NCBI RefSeq assembly: GCF_044389085.1
Contig: NZ_JBIRXP010000002.1
Span: 780,044 to 844,043, forward strand
DNA: 64,000 nucleotides
Direction of reading: 5' to 3'
Source of the DNA: Isoptericola sp044389085
Lineage (GTDB): Bacteria; Actinomycetota; Actinomycetes; Actinomycetales; Cellulomonadaceae
How positions within the stretch are numbered: position 1 is the stretch's first letter; the number at the start of each line of letters is the position of its first letter. Below, piece after piece: positions 33,518 through 41,701 of the stretch. The translations under genes and the position numbers were made by a program. The notes under the pieces were generated by a model. It searched no databases and was not told the DNA's origin. It worked only from the letters and a program-made list of their open reading frames with translations.

Positions 33518-34339
33518 TCAGCCGAGGTAGACGAGGACCTCGTCGTGGAGCTTGCCGTTCGTGGCCAGGGCGTTGCCGTGCCACGGACCGGGAGCGCCGT
33601 CGAGCGCGGTGAACCGGCCGCCGGCCTCGGTGACGATGGGCACGAGGGCGGCCATGTCGTAGACCTCGAGCTCGGGCTCCGCGGCGATGTCGGCCGCACC
33701 CTCGGCGACCAGCATGTAGGACCAGAAGTCGCCGTAGCCGCGGGTGCGCCAGACCTGGCGGGTGAGGTCGAGGAAGCCGTTGAGCTTGCCGTGCTCCTCC
33801 CACCCGGACAGGGAGGAGTACGAGAAGGAGGCGTCGGCCAGGGCGCCGACCCCGGACACCGACATCCGCGACGCCGACGCGAGCGACTTGCCGGTCCAGG
33901 CGCCCGACCCCTTCGCCGCCCACCAGCGGCGGCCGATCGCCGGCGCCGAGACGAGGCCCATGACGACCTCCTCGCCGTCGGCCAGCGCGATGAGCGTGGC
34001 CCAGACGGGCACGCCCCGCACGAAGTTCTTCGTCCCGTCGATCGGGTCGATGATCCAGCGCCGCGCCCCGCTGCCCGCCGAGCCGTACTCCTCGCCGACG
34101 ATCGCGTCGCGGGTGCGCGCGCGGTGCAGCTGGGCGCGGATGAACTCCTCGGCGGAACGGTCGGCGTCGCTCACCGGCGTGTTGTCGGGCTTCGTCTCCA
34201 CGCGGAGGTCGAGCGCCTTGAAGCGGGACATGGTGATCGCGTCCACCTGGTCGGCGATCACGTGGGCCAGGCGCAGGTCGTCCTCGTACGTGCGCGCGGG
34301 CCCGCTGGTCGGGCTGGGAGACGGCTGGGTGTACGACAC
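33518..34339 (-). CDS. hisN: Histidinol-phosphatase, inositol-monophosphatase type
   Basis: A 273-residue Mg-dependent phosphatase of the IMPase fold. Metal-binding motifs: GEEYG, IDPIDGTKNFVRGVPVW (D-x-I-D-G-T), and EVYDMAALVPIVTEAGG near the end. The RGYGDFWSYMLVAEGAADIA stretch is typical of HisN, which removes phosphate from L-histidinol phosphate in histidine synthesis and is the actinobacterial replacement for HisB-N. Other IMPase roles are possible but the VRGVPVWATLIAL signature favours HisN. Stop 21 bp from the convergent DUF6912 gene. Located 62 bp upstream on the minus strand is rsgA, whose stop precedes it. Confidence 0.88.
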   Translation of the reverse strand: MSYTQPSPSPTSGPARTYEDDLRLAHVIADQVDAITMSRFKALDLRVETKPDNTPVSDADRSAEEFIRAQLHRARTRDAIVGEEYGSAGSGARRWIIDPIDGTKNFVRGVPVWATLIALADGEEVVMGLVSAPAIGRRWWAAKGSGAWTGKSLASASRMSVSGVGALADASFSYSSLSGWEEHGKLNGFLDLTRQVWRTRGYGDFWSYMLVAEGAADIAAEPELEVYDMAALVPIVTEAGGRFTALDGAPGPWHGNALATNGKLHDEVLVYLG

Positions 34340-34401
34340 GCCTCACACGGTAGCGGTCCGCCGCCCTCGCCCGGGCCCAGGCGCGCGGTGCGGCGGCGGG
34401 G

Positions 34402-35445
34402 TCAGTCCGCGGAGTGCCGGGCGGTCAGCAGCCGGCGGAAGGACGCGACGCGCGCCTCGCGCGCGGGGCGCTCGTCGTCCGAGGACGCGGCGAGCCAGTC
34501 GTCCAGCGCGCAGTCGGGGGAGTCGGCGAGGTGGGTGCAGCCCCGCGGGCAGTCGGCGGCCACCTCGGCGAGGTCCTCGAACGCCTGCAGCAGGTGGTCG
34601 GTCTCCACGTGCGCCAGGCCGAACGACCGGACACCAGGCGTGTCGACCACCCAGCCGCGGTGCGCCGCCCCGGGCTCCGGCGACACCGGCAGCCGCAGCG
34701 CGACGGCGGACGTCGAGGTGTGGCGGCCACGGCCGGTGACGTCGTTGACGACGCCGGTGGCGCGGTCGGCCTCGGGCACCAGCGCGTTGATCAGCGTGGA
34801 CTTGCCGACGCCCGAGTGCCCCACCAGCACGGACGTCCGCCCGGCCAGCCGGGAGCGCACGTCCTCGACGCTCGTGCCGTCGTCGCGCCGGGTGACGACG
34901 ACGTCGACGCCGAGGGGCGTGTACAGGTCGCGCAGCGGAGCGGCGTCGGCGAGGTCCGCCTTCGTGAGGCAGAGCAGCACGTCCATGCCGGCGTCGTACG
35001 CGGCGACGACGCAGCGGTCGATCATGCCGGTGCGCGGCTCGGGCTGGGCGAGCGCCGTCACCACGACGAGCTGGTCGGCGTTCGCGACCACGATGCGCTC
35101 GTAGGGGTCCGTGTCGTCCGCCGTGCGGCGCAGCACCGAGCTCCGGTCCTGGATGCGCACGATCCGGGCGAGCGTGCCCTCGTCGCCCGACGTGTCGCCG
35201 ACGACGTCCACGCGGTCGCCCACGACGACACGGGTGCGGGTGAGCTCCCGCGCCTTCATCGCGAGGACGGACCGCTCGTCCGGCGTGCCGTCGTCGACCA
35301 CCAGGGTGTAGCGGCCGCGGTCGACGCCCGTGACCATGCCCGTCTCGGCGTCGGCGTGCTCGGGGCGCTGCTTGGTGCGGGGCCGTGAGCCGCGCTTCGA
35401 GGGCCGCGCGTACTGCGCGTGCTCGTCGACGGCGCGGCGGGCCAT
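34402..35445 (-). CDS. rsgA: Ribosome small-subunit-dependent GTPase RsgA
   Basis: A 347-residue circularly permuted GTPase involved in late 30S maturation. An OB-like N-terminus (VTGVDRGRYTLVVDDGT) precedes GTPase motifs in permuted order: G4 LCLTKADL, G1 VGHSGVGKSTLIN, G3 VVDTPGVRSFGL; the zinc site is CPRGCTHLADSPDC. A basic start (PSKRGSRPRTKQRP) may touch rRNA. ATG at 35445 shares one base with the aroA stop (TGATG), so aroA and rsgA are coupled. Probably transcribed aroA-rsgA-hisN. Confidence 0.95.
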   Translation of the reverse strand: MARRAVDEHAQYARPSKRGSRPRTKQRPEHADAETGMVTGVDRGRYTLVVDDGTPDERSVLAMKARELTRTRVVVGDRVDVVGDTSGDEGTLARIVRIQDRSSVLRRTADDTDPYERIVVANADQLVVVTALAQPEPRTGMIDRCVVAAYDAGMDVLLCLTKADLADAAPLRDLYTPLGVDVVVTRRDDGTSVEDVRSRLAGRTSVLVGHSGVGKSTLINALVPEADRATGVVNDVTGRGRHTSTSAVALRLPVSPEPGAAHRGWVVDTPGVRSFGLAHVETDHLLQAFEDLAEVAADCPRGCTHLADSPDCALDDWLAASSDDERPAREARVASFRRLLTARHSAD

Positions 35446-36803
35446 CAGGCCTCGCCCTGCGTGCCGGTGCCGACCCCGAGCATCCGTTCCCACATCGCGT
35501 CGAAGCCGGGCAGGGTCTTGGCCGTGGTGCCGACGTTCTCCACCCGCACGCCCGGCACCCGCAGGCCGAGCACGGCCGCCGATGTCGCCATGCGGTGGTC
35601 GGCGTAGGTGCGGAACAGCCCGCCGTGCAGCGGCCGCGGCGTGATGACCAGCCCGTCGCGCGTCTCCTCCGCCCGCCCGCCGAGCCGGGTGATCTCCGTG
35701 GCGAGCGCCGCGAGCCGGTCCGTCTCGTGGCCACGCAGGTGCGCGATGCCGCGCAGGCGGGTGGGGGAGTCGGCGAGGGCGGCGAGCACGGCGAACGTCG
35801 GCGCGAGCTCGCCCGCGGCGTGCAGGTCCAGGTCGGCGCCGCGGACCTCGCCCGTGCCCGTGACGGTCAGGACGTCGCCGTCCAGGCGCGCCTGCGCCCC
35901 GAGCCGGGCGAACAGGTCGGGCAGGAGCGCACCCGGCTGGGTGGTCCGGGCGGGCCATCCCGGCACCCGCACGGTGCCGCCCCCCACGAGGGCCGCGGCC
36001 AGGAACGGCGCCGCGTTCGACAGGTCCGGCTCCACGCGCACGTCGCGCGCCGCGACCGGGCCGGGGGAGACGTGCCAGATGCCGTCGCGCGAGTCGTCCA
36101 CCTCCACGCCGGCCTCCCGCAGGGTGGCCACGGTCATCGCGATGTGGGGGAGGCTCGGCAGCGTGGTGCCGATGTGCCGCAGCGCGAGGCCGCGCTCGAA
36201 GCGCGCGCCGGCGAGGAGCAGCGCGGAGACGAACTGGGACGACGCGGACGCGTCGACGTCGACGGGGCCGCCCGCCACGCGGCCCGTGGCGTGCACGGTG
36301 AAGGGCAGGTGGGTGGGCGTGCCGCCGTCGGGGGAGGTGACCCGGACGCCCAGGCTGCCCAGGGCTGCGAGCACCGGCAGCATCGGTCGCACCCGGGCCT
36401 CGGGGTCGCCGTCGAACCGGACCGGGCCGTCGGCCAGCGCGGCGACGGGGGGCAGGAAGCGCATCACCGTGCCCGCGAGCCCGGCCTCGACGTCCACGTC
36501 GCCGCGCAGCGGCCCGGGAGTCACGTGCAGGGTGCTCGGGTCGTCCCCCTCGTCGATCCGGGCGCCGAGGGCGCGCAGAGCGCCGATCATGAGGTCGGCG
36601 TCGCGCGAGCGCAGCGCCCCCCGCAGCGTCCCGGGGCCGTCGGCGAGCGCCGCCAGCACGAGCAGCCGGTTCGTCAGCGACTTGCTGCCCGGCACCTCGA
36701 CGGTCGCGTCCAGCGGGCCCGTCGCGACCGGTGCCGCCCAGCCGTCGGCGCGCTCGGCGTCGGGGGCGGGCGGGGCGGCGTGCGGCGGGACTGCAGAGGT
36801 CAT
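35445..36803 (-). CDS. aroA: 3-phosphoshikimate 1-carboxyvinyltransferase (EPSP synthase)
   Basis: A 452-residue enzyme of the shikimate pathway, transferring enolpyruvyl from PEP to shikimate 3-phosphate. Motifs: VPGSKSLTNRLLVLAALADG (about 38-57, S3P/PEP contact), LAGTVMRFLPPVAALADGPV, DASASSQFVSALLLAG, and the C-terminal TYADHRMATSAAVLGL. The LAGTVMRF region carries Val where class I enzymes have the GTAMRP-like sequence; this resembles other actinobacterial AroA. ATG at 36803. First gene of the aroA-rsgA unit. Confidence 0.96.
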   Translation of the reverse strand: MTSAVPPHAAPPAPDAERADGWAAPVATGPLDATVEVPGSKSLTNRLLVLAALADGPGTLRGALRSRDADLMIGALRALGARIDEGDDPSTLHVTPGPLRGDVDVEAGLAGTVMRFLPPVAALADGPVRFDGDPEARVRPMLPVLAALGSLGVRVTSPDGGTPTHLPFTVHATGRVAGGPVDVDASASSQFVSALLLAGARFERGLALRHIGTTLPSLPHIAMTVATLREAGVEVDDSRDGIWHVSPGPVAARDVRVEPDLSNAAPFLAAALVGGGTVRVPGWPARTTQPGALLPDLFARLGAQARLDGDVLTVTGTGEVRGADLDLHAAGELAPTFAVLAALADSPTRLRGIAHLRGHETDRLAALATEITRLGGRAEETRDGLVITPRPLHGGLFRTYADHRMATSAAVLGLRVPGVRVENVGTTAKTLPGFDAMWERMLGVGTGTQGEA

Positions 36804-36875
36804 GGCTCCGAGGCTAGTTCACGGGTCGCCTGTGCCGCGGGCCGTCTCGCCGGTGCGGCCCGACCCGGGCGCACG

Positions 36876-37475
36876 TCAGACGGCGTCGGCGACCTTCGCC
36901 CGCACCTTTGCCGCCTCGGCCTTGGCTGCAGCCTTCGCCTTGTCCTTCGATCTGCCGGCCTGCGCCGCCACCTTGGCCGCCTCGCCCTTCGTCGCGGCCT
37001 TGACCGTCTCGGCCTTCGCCTCGGCGAGGCGGGCGGCGTGCGTGCGCGCCTGCTGCACGCGGTAGGTGACCCCGGGGCGGCCCTCGAGGTCGACGCCCGC
37101 GATGACGGCGGCACCCACCTTGCCGAGGTCCTTGACGAAGGCCGCGGTGCGCAGGCTGCGCTCGGCTCCCTTGGACGTGAACGGCTGGTGGGCGACGGCG
37201 AGCGGCGCCGTGAGCGCGGCGAGGGCCAGCGCCGCGGTGCGCGGGGTGCGCCCGACGGCGAGCAGGACGCCCGCGGCGGCGGTCACGGCGCCGTGCGCGC
37301 GCACCAGGAAGCCGAGCTGGCGGTCGCCGAGCGGCCGGGCGCCGACGGCGTCCGTGACGAGCGTGGAGGCCTCGCGGGCGGCGTCCACGTGCTCGGCCGG
37401 GTGCAGCACGGCCTGGATGCCGTCGTAGACGAACGGGGCGGCCAGGAGGGGGCGGGCGAAACGGCGCAAGAGCAT
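36876..37475 (-). CDS. DoxX-family membrane protein with Lys/Ala-rich tail
   Basis: A 199-residue DoxX-like protein. Four hydrophobic segments (about 5-25, 55-75, 77-100, 125-140) and the DoxX start LLRRFARPLLAAPFVYDGIQ are followed by a C-terminal ~60-residue Lys/Ala coiled-coil-like tail (KAEAAKVRAKVADAV). DoxX proteins are linked to thiol/oxidative stress complexes in mycobacteria. ATG at 37475; no ribosome site. A GTGGCAGA motif at 37485-37492 lies 10 bp upstream, the same as in the palindrome near the AraC regulator. Same strand as the small membrane protein at 37531. Confidence 0.8.
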   Translation of the reverse strand: MLLRRFARPLLAAPFVYDGIQAVLHPAEHVDAAREASTLVTDAVGARPLGDRQLGFLVRAHGAVTAAAGVLLAVGRTPRTAALALAALTAPLAVAHQPFTSKGAERSLRTAAFVKDLGKVGAAVIAGVDLEGRPGVTYRVQQARTHAARLAEAKAETVKAATKGEAAKVAAQAGRSKDKAKAAAKAEAAKVRAKVADAV

Positions 37476-37530
37476 GGGCCCACTGTGGCAGAGGGTCCAC
37501 GGGCTTGCGCGCCGACGGGTGGGAGCGTCG

Positions 37531-37674
37531 TCAGGCGGGCGCCCCGTCCCACCAGTCGGGGTGGGAACGCGGCGGCCGGCGGCTCCCGAGGCCGTCACGG
37601 CGGACCGTGCGGACCAGGCGGGCGGCGTAGGCGGCGACAAGCAGGACGGCGAGGGTGAGGGCGAAGAAGGTCAT
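37531..37674 (-). CDS. Small single-pass membrane protein (47 aa)
   Basis: A 47-residue peptide starting MTFFALTLAVLLVAAYAARL, one membrane helix followed by a basic stretch RTVRRDGLGSRRPPRSHP and ending DWWDGAPA. Good Lys/Arg placement gives an N-out or reversed topology. ATG at 37674. It lies upstream of the DoxX gene and downstream of the CTGCCAC/GTGGCAG palindrome, suggesting co-transcription with DoxX. Function unknown; it may be a subunit or regulator. Confidence 0.65.
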   Translation of the reverse strand: MTFFALTLAVLLVAAYAARLVRTVRRDGLGSRRPPRSHPDWWDGAPA

Positions 37675-37700
37675 GGCAGTAATGCTTCGCGCACCACACT

Positions 37701-37718
37701 TCTGCCACCAGTGGCAGA
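37701..37718. promoter_or_regulatory. Palindromic operator in the divergent DoxX/AraC region
   Basis: TCTGCCAC-CA-GTGGCAGA is a perfect 8+2+8 palindrome. Half-sites GTGGCAG recur at 37485 (before DoxX) and 37751 (before the AraC gene). This is the expected layout for autoregulation plus control of the divergent operon. Confidence 0.55.
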
Positions 37719-37768
37719 GTTGCCAACATCCATCGACATTCCGCCATCGCCGTGGCAGCATGGTCGGC

Positions 37769-38734
37769 ATGATCCGCAAGGTTGCCGCCGTCGTCGTGCC
37801 CGGTGTGGCGCCGTTCGAGCTCGGGGTCGCCTACGAGGTGTTCGGCATCGACCGCAGCGACACCGGCGGTCCGTCGTTCGACTTCACGCTCTGCGCCCCC
37901 GTGCCCGGACCGGTGATGACCAAGGGGGGCTTCCCCGTGGTCGTGGAGCACGGGCTCGAGGCGCTCGACGACGCCGACCTCGTCGTCGCCGTGGCGTACG
38001 GCGTCGACGAGGAGGGGGCGGACCTGCTGCCCCCGGCCTACCTCGACGCGCTGCGGGCGGCCCACGAGCGCGGGGCCTGGCTGTTCGCCATCTGCTCCGG
38101 GGCGTTCACCCTCGCGCGGGCAGGCCTGCTCGACGGGCGCCGGTGCACCACCCACTGGATGTACACCGAGCGGCTTGCGGCGGAGGTCCCCACCGCGGAC
38201 GTCGACGCCGACGCCCTCTACGTCGAGGACGGGCGCGTGCTCACCAGCGCGGGCACCGCGGCGGGCATCGACGCCGCGCTGCACCTCGTGCGGACGCAGG
38301 TCGGCGCCGACGCCGCCCGTGCTGTCGCGCGGCGCATGGTGGTGCCACCGCAGCGGGAGGGCGGCCAGGCCCAGTTCGTCGTCGACCCGCTGCCCCGCGA
38401 GGGCGAGTCGCTCGCCGGCCTGCTCGCCTGGATGCGCGAGCACCTGGCGCAGGAGCACACCGTGCCGCGGCTCGCGCGCCGGGCCGCGCTGTCCGAGCGC
38501 ACCTTCGCCCGCCGGTTCCGGCAGGAGACGGGCACGACGCCGGGCGCCTGGCTCGCGCGCCAGCGCGTCGCCCGCGCGCAGGAGCTGCTCGAGTCCACCG
38601 ACGCGTCGGTGGACGAGATCGCCCGCGTCGTCGGCTTCGGCAGCGCGCCCGTCCTGCGGCACCACTTCGCCCGTCAGCTCGGCACGAGCCCGGTCGCGTA
38701 CCGCCGCCGGTTCGCCACGCCGGTGGCCTCCTGA
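37769..38734 (+). CDS. GlxA-family transcriptional regulator (DJ-1/PfpI plus AraC HTH)
   Basis: A 321-residue regulator. Residues about 1-165 form a DJ-1/PfpI domain (VAAVVVPGVAPFELGVAYEV; nucleophile-elbow type FAICSGAFTLARAG). Residues about 215-315 are an AraC-type double HTH: VPRLARRAALSERTFARRFR and DEIARVVGFGSAPVLRHHF. GlxA-type regulators sense small metabolites such as amines. ATG at 37769 or 37760 (3 codons longer) are both possible. Divergent from the small-membrane/DoxX pair; the palindrome at 37701 is 51 bp upstream. Confidence 0.88.
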   Translation: MIRKVAAVVVPGVAPFELGVAYEVFGIDRSDTGGPSFDFTLCAPVPGPVMTKGGFPVVVEHGLEALDDADLVVAVAYGVDEEGADLLPPAYLDALRAAHERGAWLFAICSGAFTLARAGLLDGRRCTTHWMYTERLAAEVPTADVDADALYVEDGRVLTSAGTAAGIDAALHLVRTQVGADAARAVARRMVVPPQREGGQAQFVVDPLPREGESLAGLLAWMREHLAQEHTVPRLARRAALSERTFARRFRQETGTTPGAWLARQRVARAQELLESTDASVDEIARVVGFGSAPVLRHHFARQLGTSPVAYRRRFATPVAS

Positions 38735-38771
38735 CGCCCTGGCGGCCCGGCCGCCGGGCGCCGCTCCCGCG

Positions 38772-38797
38772 GGAATGCGGAGCCGCTCCTCGCGGTT
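38772..38797 (+). promoter_or_regulatory. SigR-type promoter (GGAAT-N18-GTT)
   Basis: GGAAT at 38772-38776 and GTT at 38795-38797 are separated by exactly 18 nt, the consensus known for SigR/SigH-controlled promoters in actinobacteria. It lies about 200 bp upstream of sigR, on its strand, as for the autoregulated sigR promoter in Streptomyces. A transcript starting near 38804 would include two in-frame upstream starts for a longer SigR. Confidence 0.7.
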
Positions 38798-38972
38798 GCA
38801 CACCGACGTGAGCACCCGTACCTCGATGACGGCGACAGCCGTCCCCGCAGCCGGACCGGCGTCCGTGCGGCTGTTCGCCGTCCCGGCGGACGCCCTGACG
38901 GCGGGCGTGGACGGCGCGGCGGCCGGCAGCACCACAGACCTGAGCTCCCCATGGATCGGAGGACCCCGCCCA

Positions 38973-39677
38973 GTGGCTGGACTAGGCTCGACGGTGATGA
39001 CCCAGGACCTTGGCCCGGCGAGCGGCGACGCGCCGCACGGGAGCACCCCGGACGGCGAGGAGATCCCCGAGGACACGGAGCGTGCCCCCGAGGGTGAGAG
39101 CAGCGCGGCCCGGGCCGCGCGCTTCGAGCGCGACGCCCTGCAGTACCTGGACCAGCTGTACTCCGCTGCGCTGCGCATGACGCGTAACCCCGCGGACGCC
39201 GAGGACCTGGTGCAGGAGACGTTCGCCAAGGCGTTCGCCGCCTTCCACCAGTACAAGCCGGGCACCAACCTCAAGGCCTGGCTGTACCGCATCCTCACGA
39301 ACACGTTCATCAACAGCTACCGCAAGAAGCAGCGCGAGCCGCAGCAGTCCCAGGCGGAGGACGTCGAGGACTGGCAGATCGCCCGCGCCGCGTCGCACAC
39401 GTCGCAGGGGCTGCGCTCGGCCGAGGCGGAGGCGCTCGACCGGCTCCCCGACTCCGACGTGAAGCGCGCGCTGCAGGAGCTGCCCGAGGACCGGCGCATG
39501 GTGGTCTACTACGCCGACGTCGAGGGCTTCCCCTACAAGGAGATCGCCGAGATCATGGGTACACCGATCGGGACGGTGATGTCCCGGCTGCACCGCGGGC
39601 GCCGGCAGCTGCGCGAGCTGCTCGCCGACTACGCCGCACAGCGAGGCCTGGTCCCGGCTCGTGGAGGAGCGTCATGA
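38973..39677 (+). CDS. sigR: RNA polymerase sigma factor SigR (ECF, thiol stress)
   Basis: A 234-residue ECF sigma factor. Region 2: FERDALQYLDQLYSAALRMT, NPADAEDLVQETFAKAFAAF, LKAWLYRILTNTFINSYRKK. Region 4: LPEDRRMVVYYADVEGFPYK, EIAEIMGTPIGTVMSRLHRG. Sequence and linkage to rsrA identify SigR, which directs thioredoxin, mycothiol and protease genes after disulfide stress. GTG at 38973 is preferred because GGAGGA at 38958 sits 9 nt upstream; ATG at 38997 is an alternative. In-frame ATG 38826 or GTG 38808 could add ~49-55 residues. The stop overlaps rsrA (ATGA). Confidence 0.93.
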   Translation: MAGLGSTVMTQDLGPASGDAPHGSTPDGEEIPEDTERAPEGESSAARAARFERDALQYLDQLYSAALRMTRNPADAEDLVQETFAKAFAAFHQYKPGTNLKAWLYRILTNTFINSYRKKQREPQQSQAEDVEDWQIARAASHTSQGLRSAEAEALDRLPDSDVKRALQELPEDRRMVVYYADVEGFPYKEIAEIMGTPIGTVMSRLHRGRRQLRELLADYAAQRGLVPARGGAS

Positions 39678-39955
39678 CCGACCCCATCACCCCCATCCCG
39701 CACGACCGGGCCGAGGGGGAGAACGAGTGCGAGCACGCCCTCGTGCACCTCAACGAGTACCTCGACTCGGAGATGACGCCCGAGGACGAGCAGCGGATGC
39801 GCGCGCACGTCGCGCACTGCTCCCCGTGCCTGGCCGAGCTCAGCATCGAGGAGCTCGTCAAGCAGCTGGTCCGCCGGTCCTGCTCGGAGCGCGCGCCGGA
39901 GACCCTCCGGGTGCGCATCCACGCGCAGCTCACGGTGATGTCCACGGCCGAGTAG
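39674..39955 (+). CDS. rsrA: Mycothiol-system anti-sigma factor RsrA
   Basis: A 93-residue zinc-binding anti-sigma factor. The ZAS signature H-x3-C-x2-C is visible as HVAHCSPC (about 45-52), with an upstream Cys in ENECEHALVHLNEYLDSEM and a further Cys in RRSCSERAPETLRVRIHAQL. In Streptomyces RsrA releases SigR when a disulfide forms and zinc leaves. Coupled to sigR by a 4-bp overlap. Stop is 17 bp before a long palindrome. Confidence 0.94.
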   Translation: MTDPITPIPHDRAEGENECEHALVHLNEYLDSEMTPEDEQRMRAHVAHCSPCLAELSIEELVKQLVRRSCSERAPETLRVRIHAQLTVMSTAE

Positions 39956-39971
39956 CCGCCACCGGCCCTCT

Positions 39972-40075
39972 CGCCGAGGTAGTACGAGAATCGCCGAGGT
40001 AGTTCCCGGTGGAGCTGTGGCCACGGGCCACACCACCGCCGGAACTACCTCGGCGATTCTCGTACTACCTCGGCG
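39972..40075. repeat. CCGAGGTAGT-family long palindrome, copy 1
   Basis: Perfect 33-bp arms (39972-40004 and 40043-40075) flank a 38-nt apex that itself contains TGTGGCC/GGCCACA and CGGTGG/CCACCG pairs. Each arm is two CGCCGAGGTAGT units separated by a short spacer. It lies between the convergent rsrA and bL37 genes, 3 bp from the bL37 stop. The same two-unit arm design occurs at 44569-44869. Confidence 0.75.
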
Positions 40076-40077
40076 CG

Positions 40078-40152
40078 TCAGGCGTTGGGACGCTTGCCGT
40101 GGTTGGCGGCGTTGCCCTTGCGGCTACGGCGCTTGCGACCGCGCTTGCTCAT
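40078..40152 (-). CDS. Ribosomal protein bL37 (actinobacterial, 24 aa)
   Basis: A 24-residue highly basic peptide: MSKRGRKRRSRKGNAANHGK then RPNA. It matches the tiny 50S protein bL37 first seen in mycobacterial ribosome structures, which ends ANHGKRPN(A/S). ATG at 40152 with GAGGAG upstream on the minus strand. It is too short for usual ORF finders. Its stop abuts the palindrome above. Confidence 0.88.
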   Translation of the reverse strand: MSKRGRKRRSRKGNAANHGKRPNA

Positions 40153-40308
40153 GATGGTCTCCTCACGAAGGATGGACGAGGGGTCGGGCCCATGGTCCCA
40201 CACCCGCGGCCCGGGGTCGGAATCCGGGGCATCCCCGATCCGCCCGTCGCCCGGCTCTGCCAGGGTGGTACCCGTCCCCAGCACAGCCCGAGCACCACAG
40301 GGAGCCAC

Positions 40309-41112
40309 ATGAGCACGGAGTCGTGGGCGGTCGCCGCCCCGCAGACGATCGACGTCGAGCAGGCCACGGGGGTGACGCTCCGCCTGCAGGACGGGCGCGC
40401 CGACGTCGTCGCCGACCCCGCGGCGACGGGCGTGCGGGTCGAGCTGCTCGAGGTGGGTGCCAAGCCCGTCCAGGTCGTGCGCGACGGCGACCGGCTGCGC
40501 GTGGGCTACGAGAGCTCGGTGCTCGACGCCGTCCTGGCGAAGCTGCGCAACCCGCGCCAGAGCGAGCACGCCGTCGTGCGCGTCGTCGTCCCCGCCGACG
40601 GCGCGGTCGACGTCGGCACGCTGGGCGCGGACGTCGAGGTCGCCGGCGGCCGGAAGGTCGCGGTCAAGACCGTGACCGGCACCGTGCGCACGACCGGGAC
40701 GACCGGCCCGATGTCGCTCAAGACCGTCTCGGGCGCGCTGTCCGCCGAGGGGCACTCGGGGGACGTGACGGCGAACAGCGCCGCCGGGTCCATCGCCCTG
40801 GCCGGCGCGCTCGCGCGGGTCTCCCTCAACACGGTGTCGGGGGCCGCGACCGTCACCGCCACGCAGGCGAGCCCGCTGATCACGGCCAAGACGGTCTCGG
40901 GGGCGATCGACCTGCGCCTGCCCGCCGGCACCCCGGTGAACCTCAAGGTGCGCGGCGCGTCGGGCCAGGTCGTCCTCGACGGCTCGGTGCTGCCCAGCAC
41001 CGGCGCGACGCTCGTCGTCGACCACGGGGAGCAGCCCGCCGCCGACGGACGCAGCGCCGCCTACCTGTCCGCGACGGTGACGTCCGCGCACGTCACCGTC
41101 GACCGTCGCTGA
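40309..41112 (+). CDS. DUF4097-family beta-helix protein
   Basis: A 267-residue soluble protein dominated by DUF4097 adhesin-like turns: repeated V-K-T-V-(T/S)-G pieces such as VAVKTVTGTVRTTG, MSLKTVSGALSAEG, VSLNTVSGAATVTA and ITAKTVSGAIDLRL, predicted to form a right-handed beta-helix. There is no signal peptide, so it is probably cytosolic, as in many actinobacterial members. It ends THVTVDRR-like (AHVTVDRR). ATG at 40309 with CAGGGAG 7 nt upstream. Followed after 37 bp by a DinB gene on the same strand. Confidence 0.83.
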   Translation: MSTESWAVAAPQTIDVEQATGVTLRLQDGRADVVADPAATGVRVELLEVGAKPVQVVRDGDRLRVGYESSVLDAVLAKLRNPRQSEHAVVRVVVPADGAVDVGTLGADVEVAGGRKVAVKTVTGTVRTTGTTGPMSLKTVSGALSAEGHSGDVTANSAAGSIALAGALARVSLNTVSGAATVTATQASPLITAKTVSGAIDLRLPAGTPVNLKVRGASGQVVLDGSVLPSTGATLVVDHGEQPAADGRSAAYLSATVTSAHVTVDRR

Positions 41113-41149
41113 CCGGCGCCCGCCCGGGGCGTCGGGGAGGAGGAGCACG

Positions 41150-41686
41150 ATGACGACACCGCCGACGCAGCCCGCACCCCACGTCGCCCTGCTGACCGAC
41201 GCCTTCGACCGGATCGCCGAGACGGTGCACCGCGTGCTCCGGGGGGCCACGGCCGCACGACTGTCGTACCGCCCCGACCCGGAGGCCAACACCGTCGCGT
41301 GGCTCGTGTGGCACCTGGCGCGGGTGCAGGACGACCACGTCGCCGACGTGGCGGGCACGGAGCAGCGCTGGACGGCGGGCGGCTGGGCGGCGAAGTTCGG
41401 CCTGCCGTTCGAGGACGCGGACACCGGCTACGGCCACACGCCGGAGCAGGTCGCGGCCGTCCGGGCCGACGCCGCGCTGCTGCGCGGCTACCTCGACGAC
41501 GTGCACGCCGCGACGGCCGCCTACCTGGCGACCGTGACCGCGGCGGACCTGGAGCGGGTGGTGGACACCCGTTGGGACCCGCCCGTGACGCTCGGGGTGC
41601 GCCTCGTCAGCGTCGTGGGCGACGACCTGCAGCATGCCGGCCAGGCCGCCTACGTGCGCGGCCTGGCCGAGCGGGCGGGCGCCTGA
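41150..41686 (+). CDS. DinB/DUF664-family protein
   Basis: A 178-residue four-helix protein of the DinB superfamily. Metal-ligand histidines are in WLVWHLARVQDDHVADVAG and DDLQHAGQAAYVRGL. Actinobacterial members include mycothiol-dependent isomerases and transferases; this group (DUF664) has mostly unknown substrates. ATG at 41150 with GAGGAGGAG just upstream, a strong ribosome site. It is 37 bp after the DUF4097 gene and convergent with the SGNH-like gene (15 bp between stops). Confidence 0.83.
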   Translation: MTTPPTQPAPHVALLTDAFDRIAETVHRVLRGATAARLSYRPDPEANTVAWLVWHLARVQDDHVADVAGTEQRWTAGGWAAKFGLPFEDADTGYGHTPEQVAAVRADAALLRGYLDDVHAATAAYLATVTAADLERVVDTRWDPPVTLGVRLVSVVGDDLQHAGQAAYVRGLAERAGA

Positions 41687-41701
41687 CGGGGTGCCGGCGG
41701 G

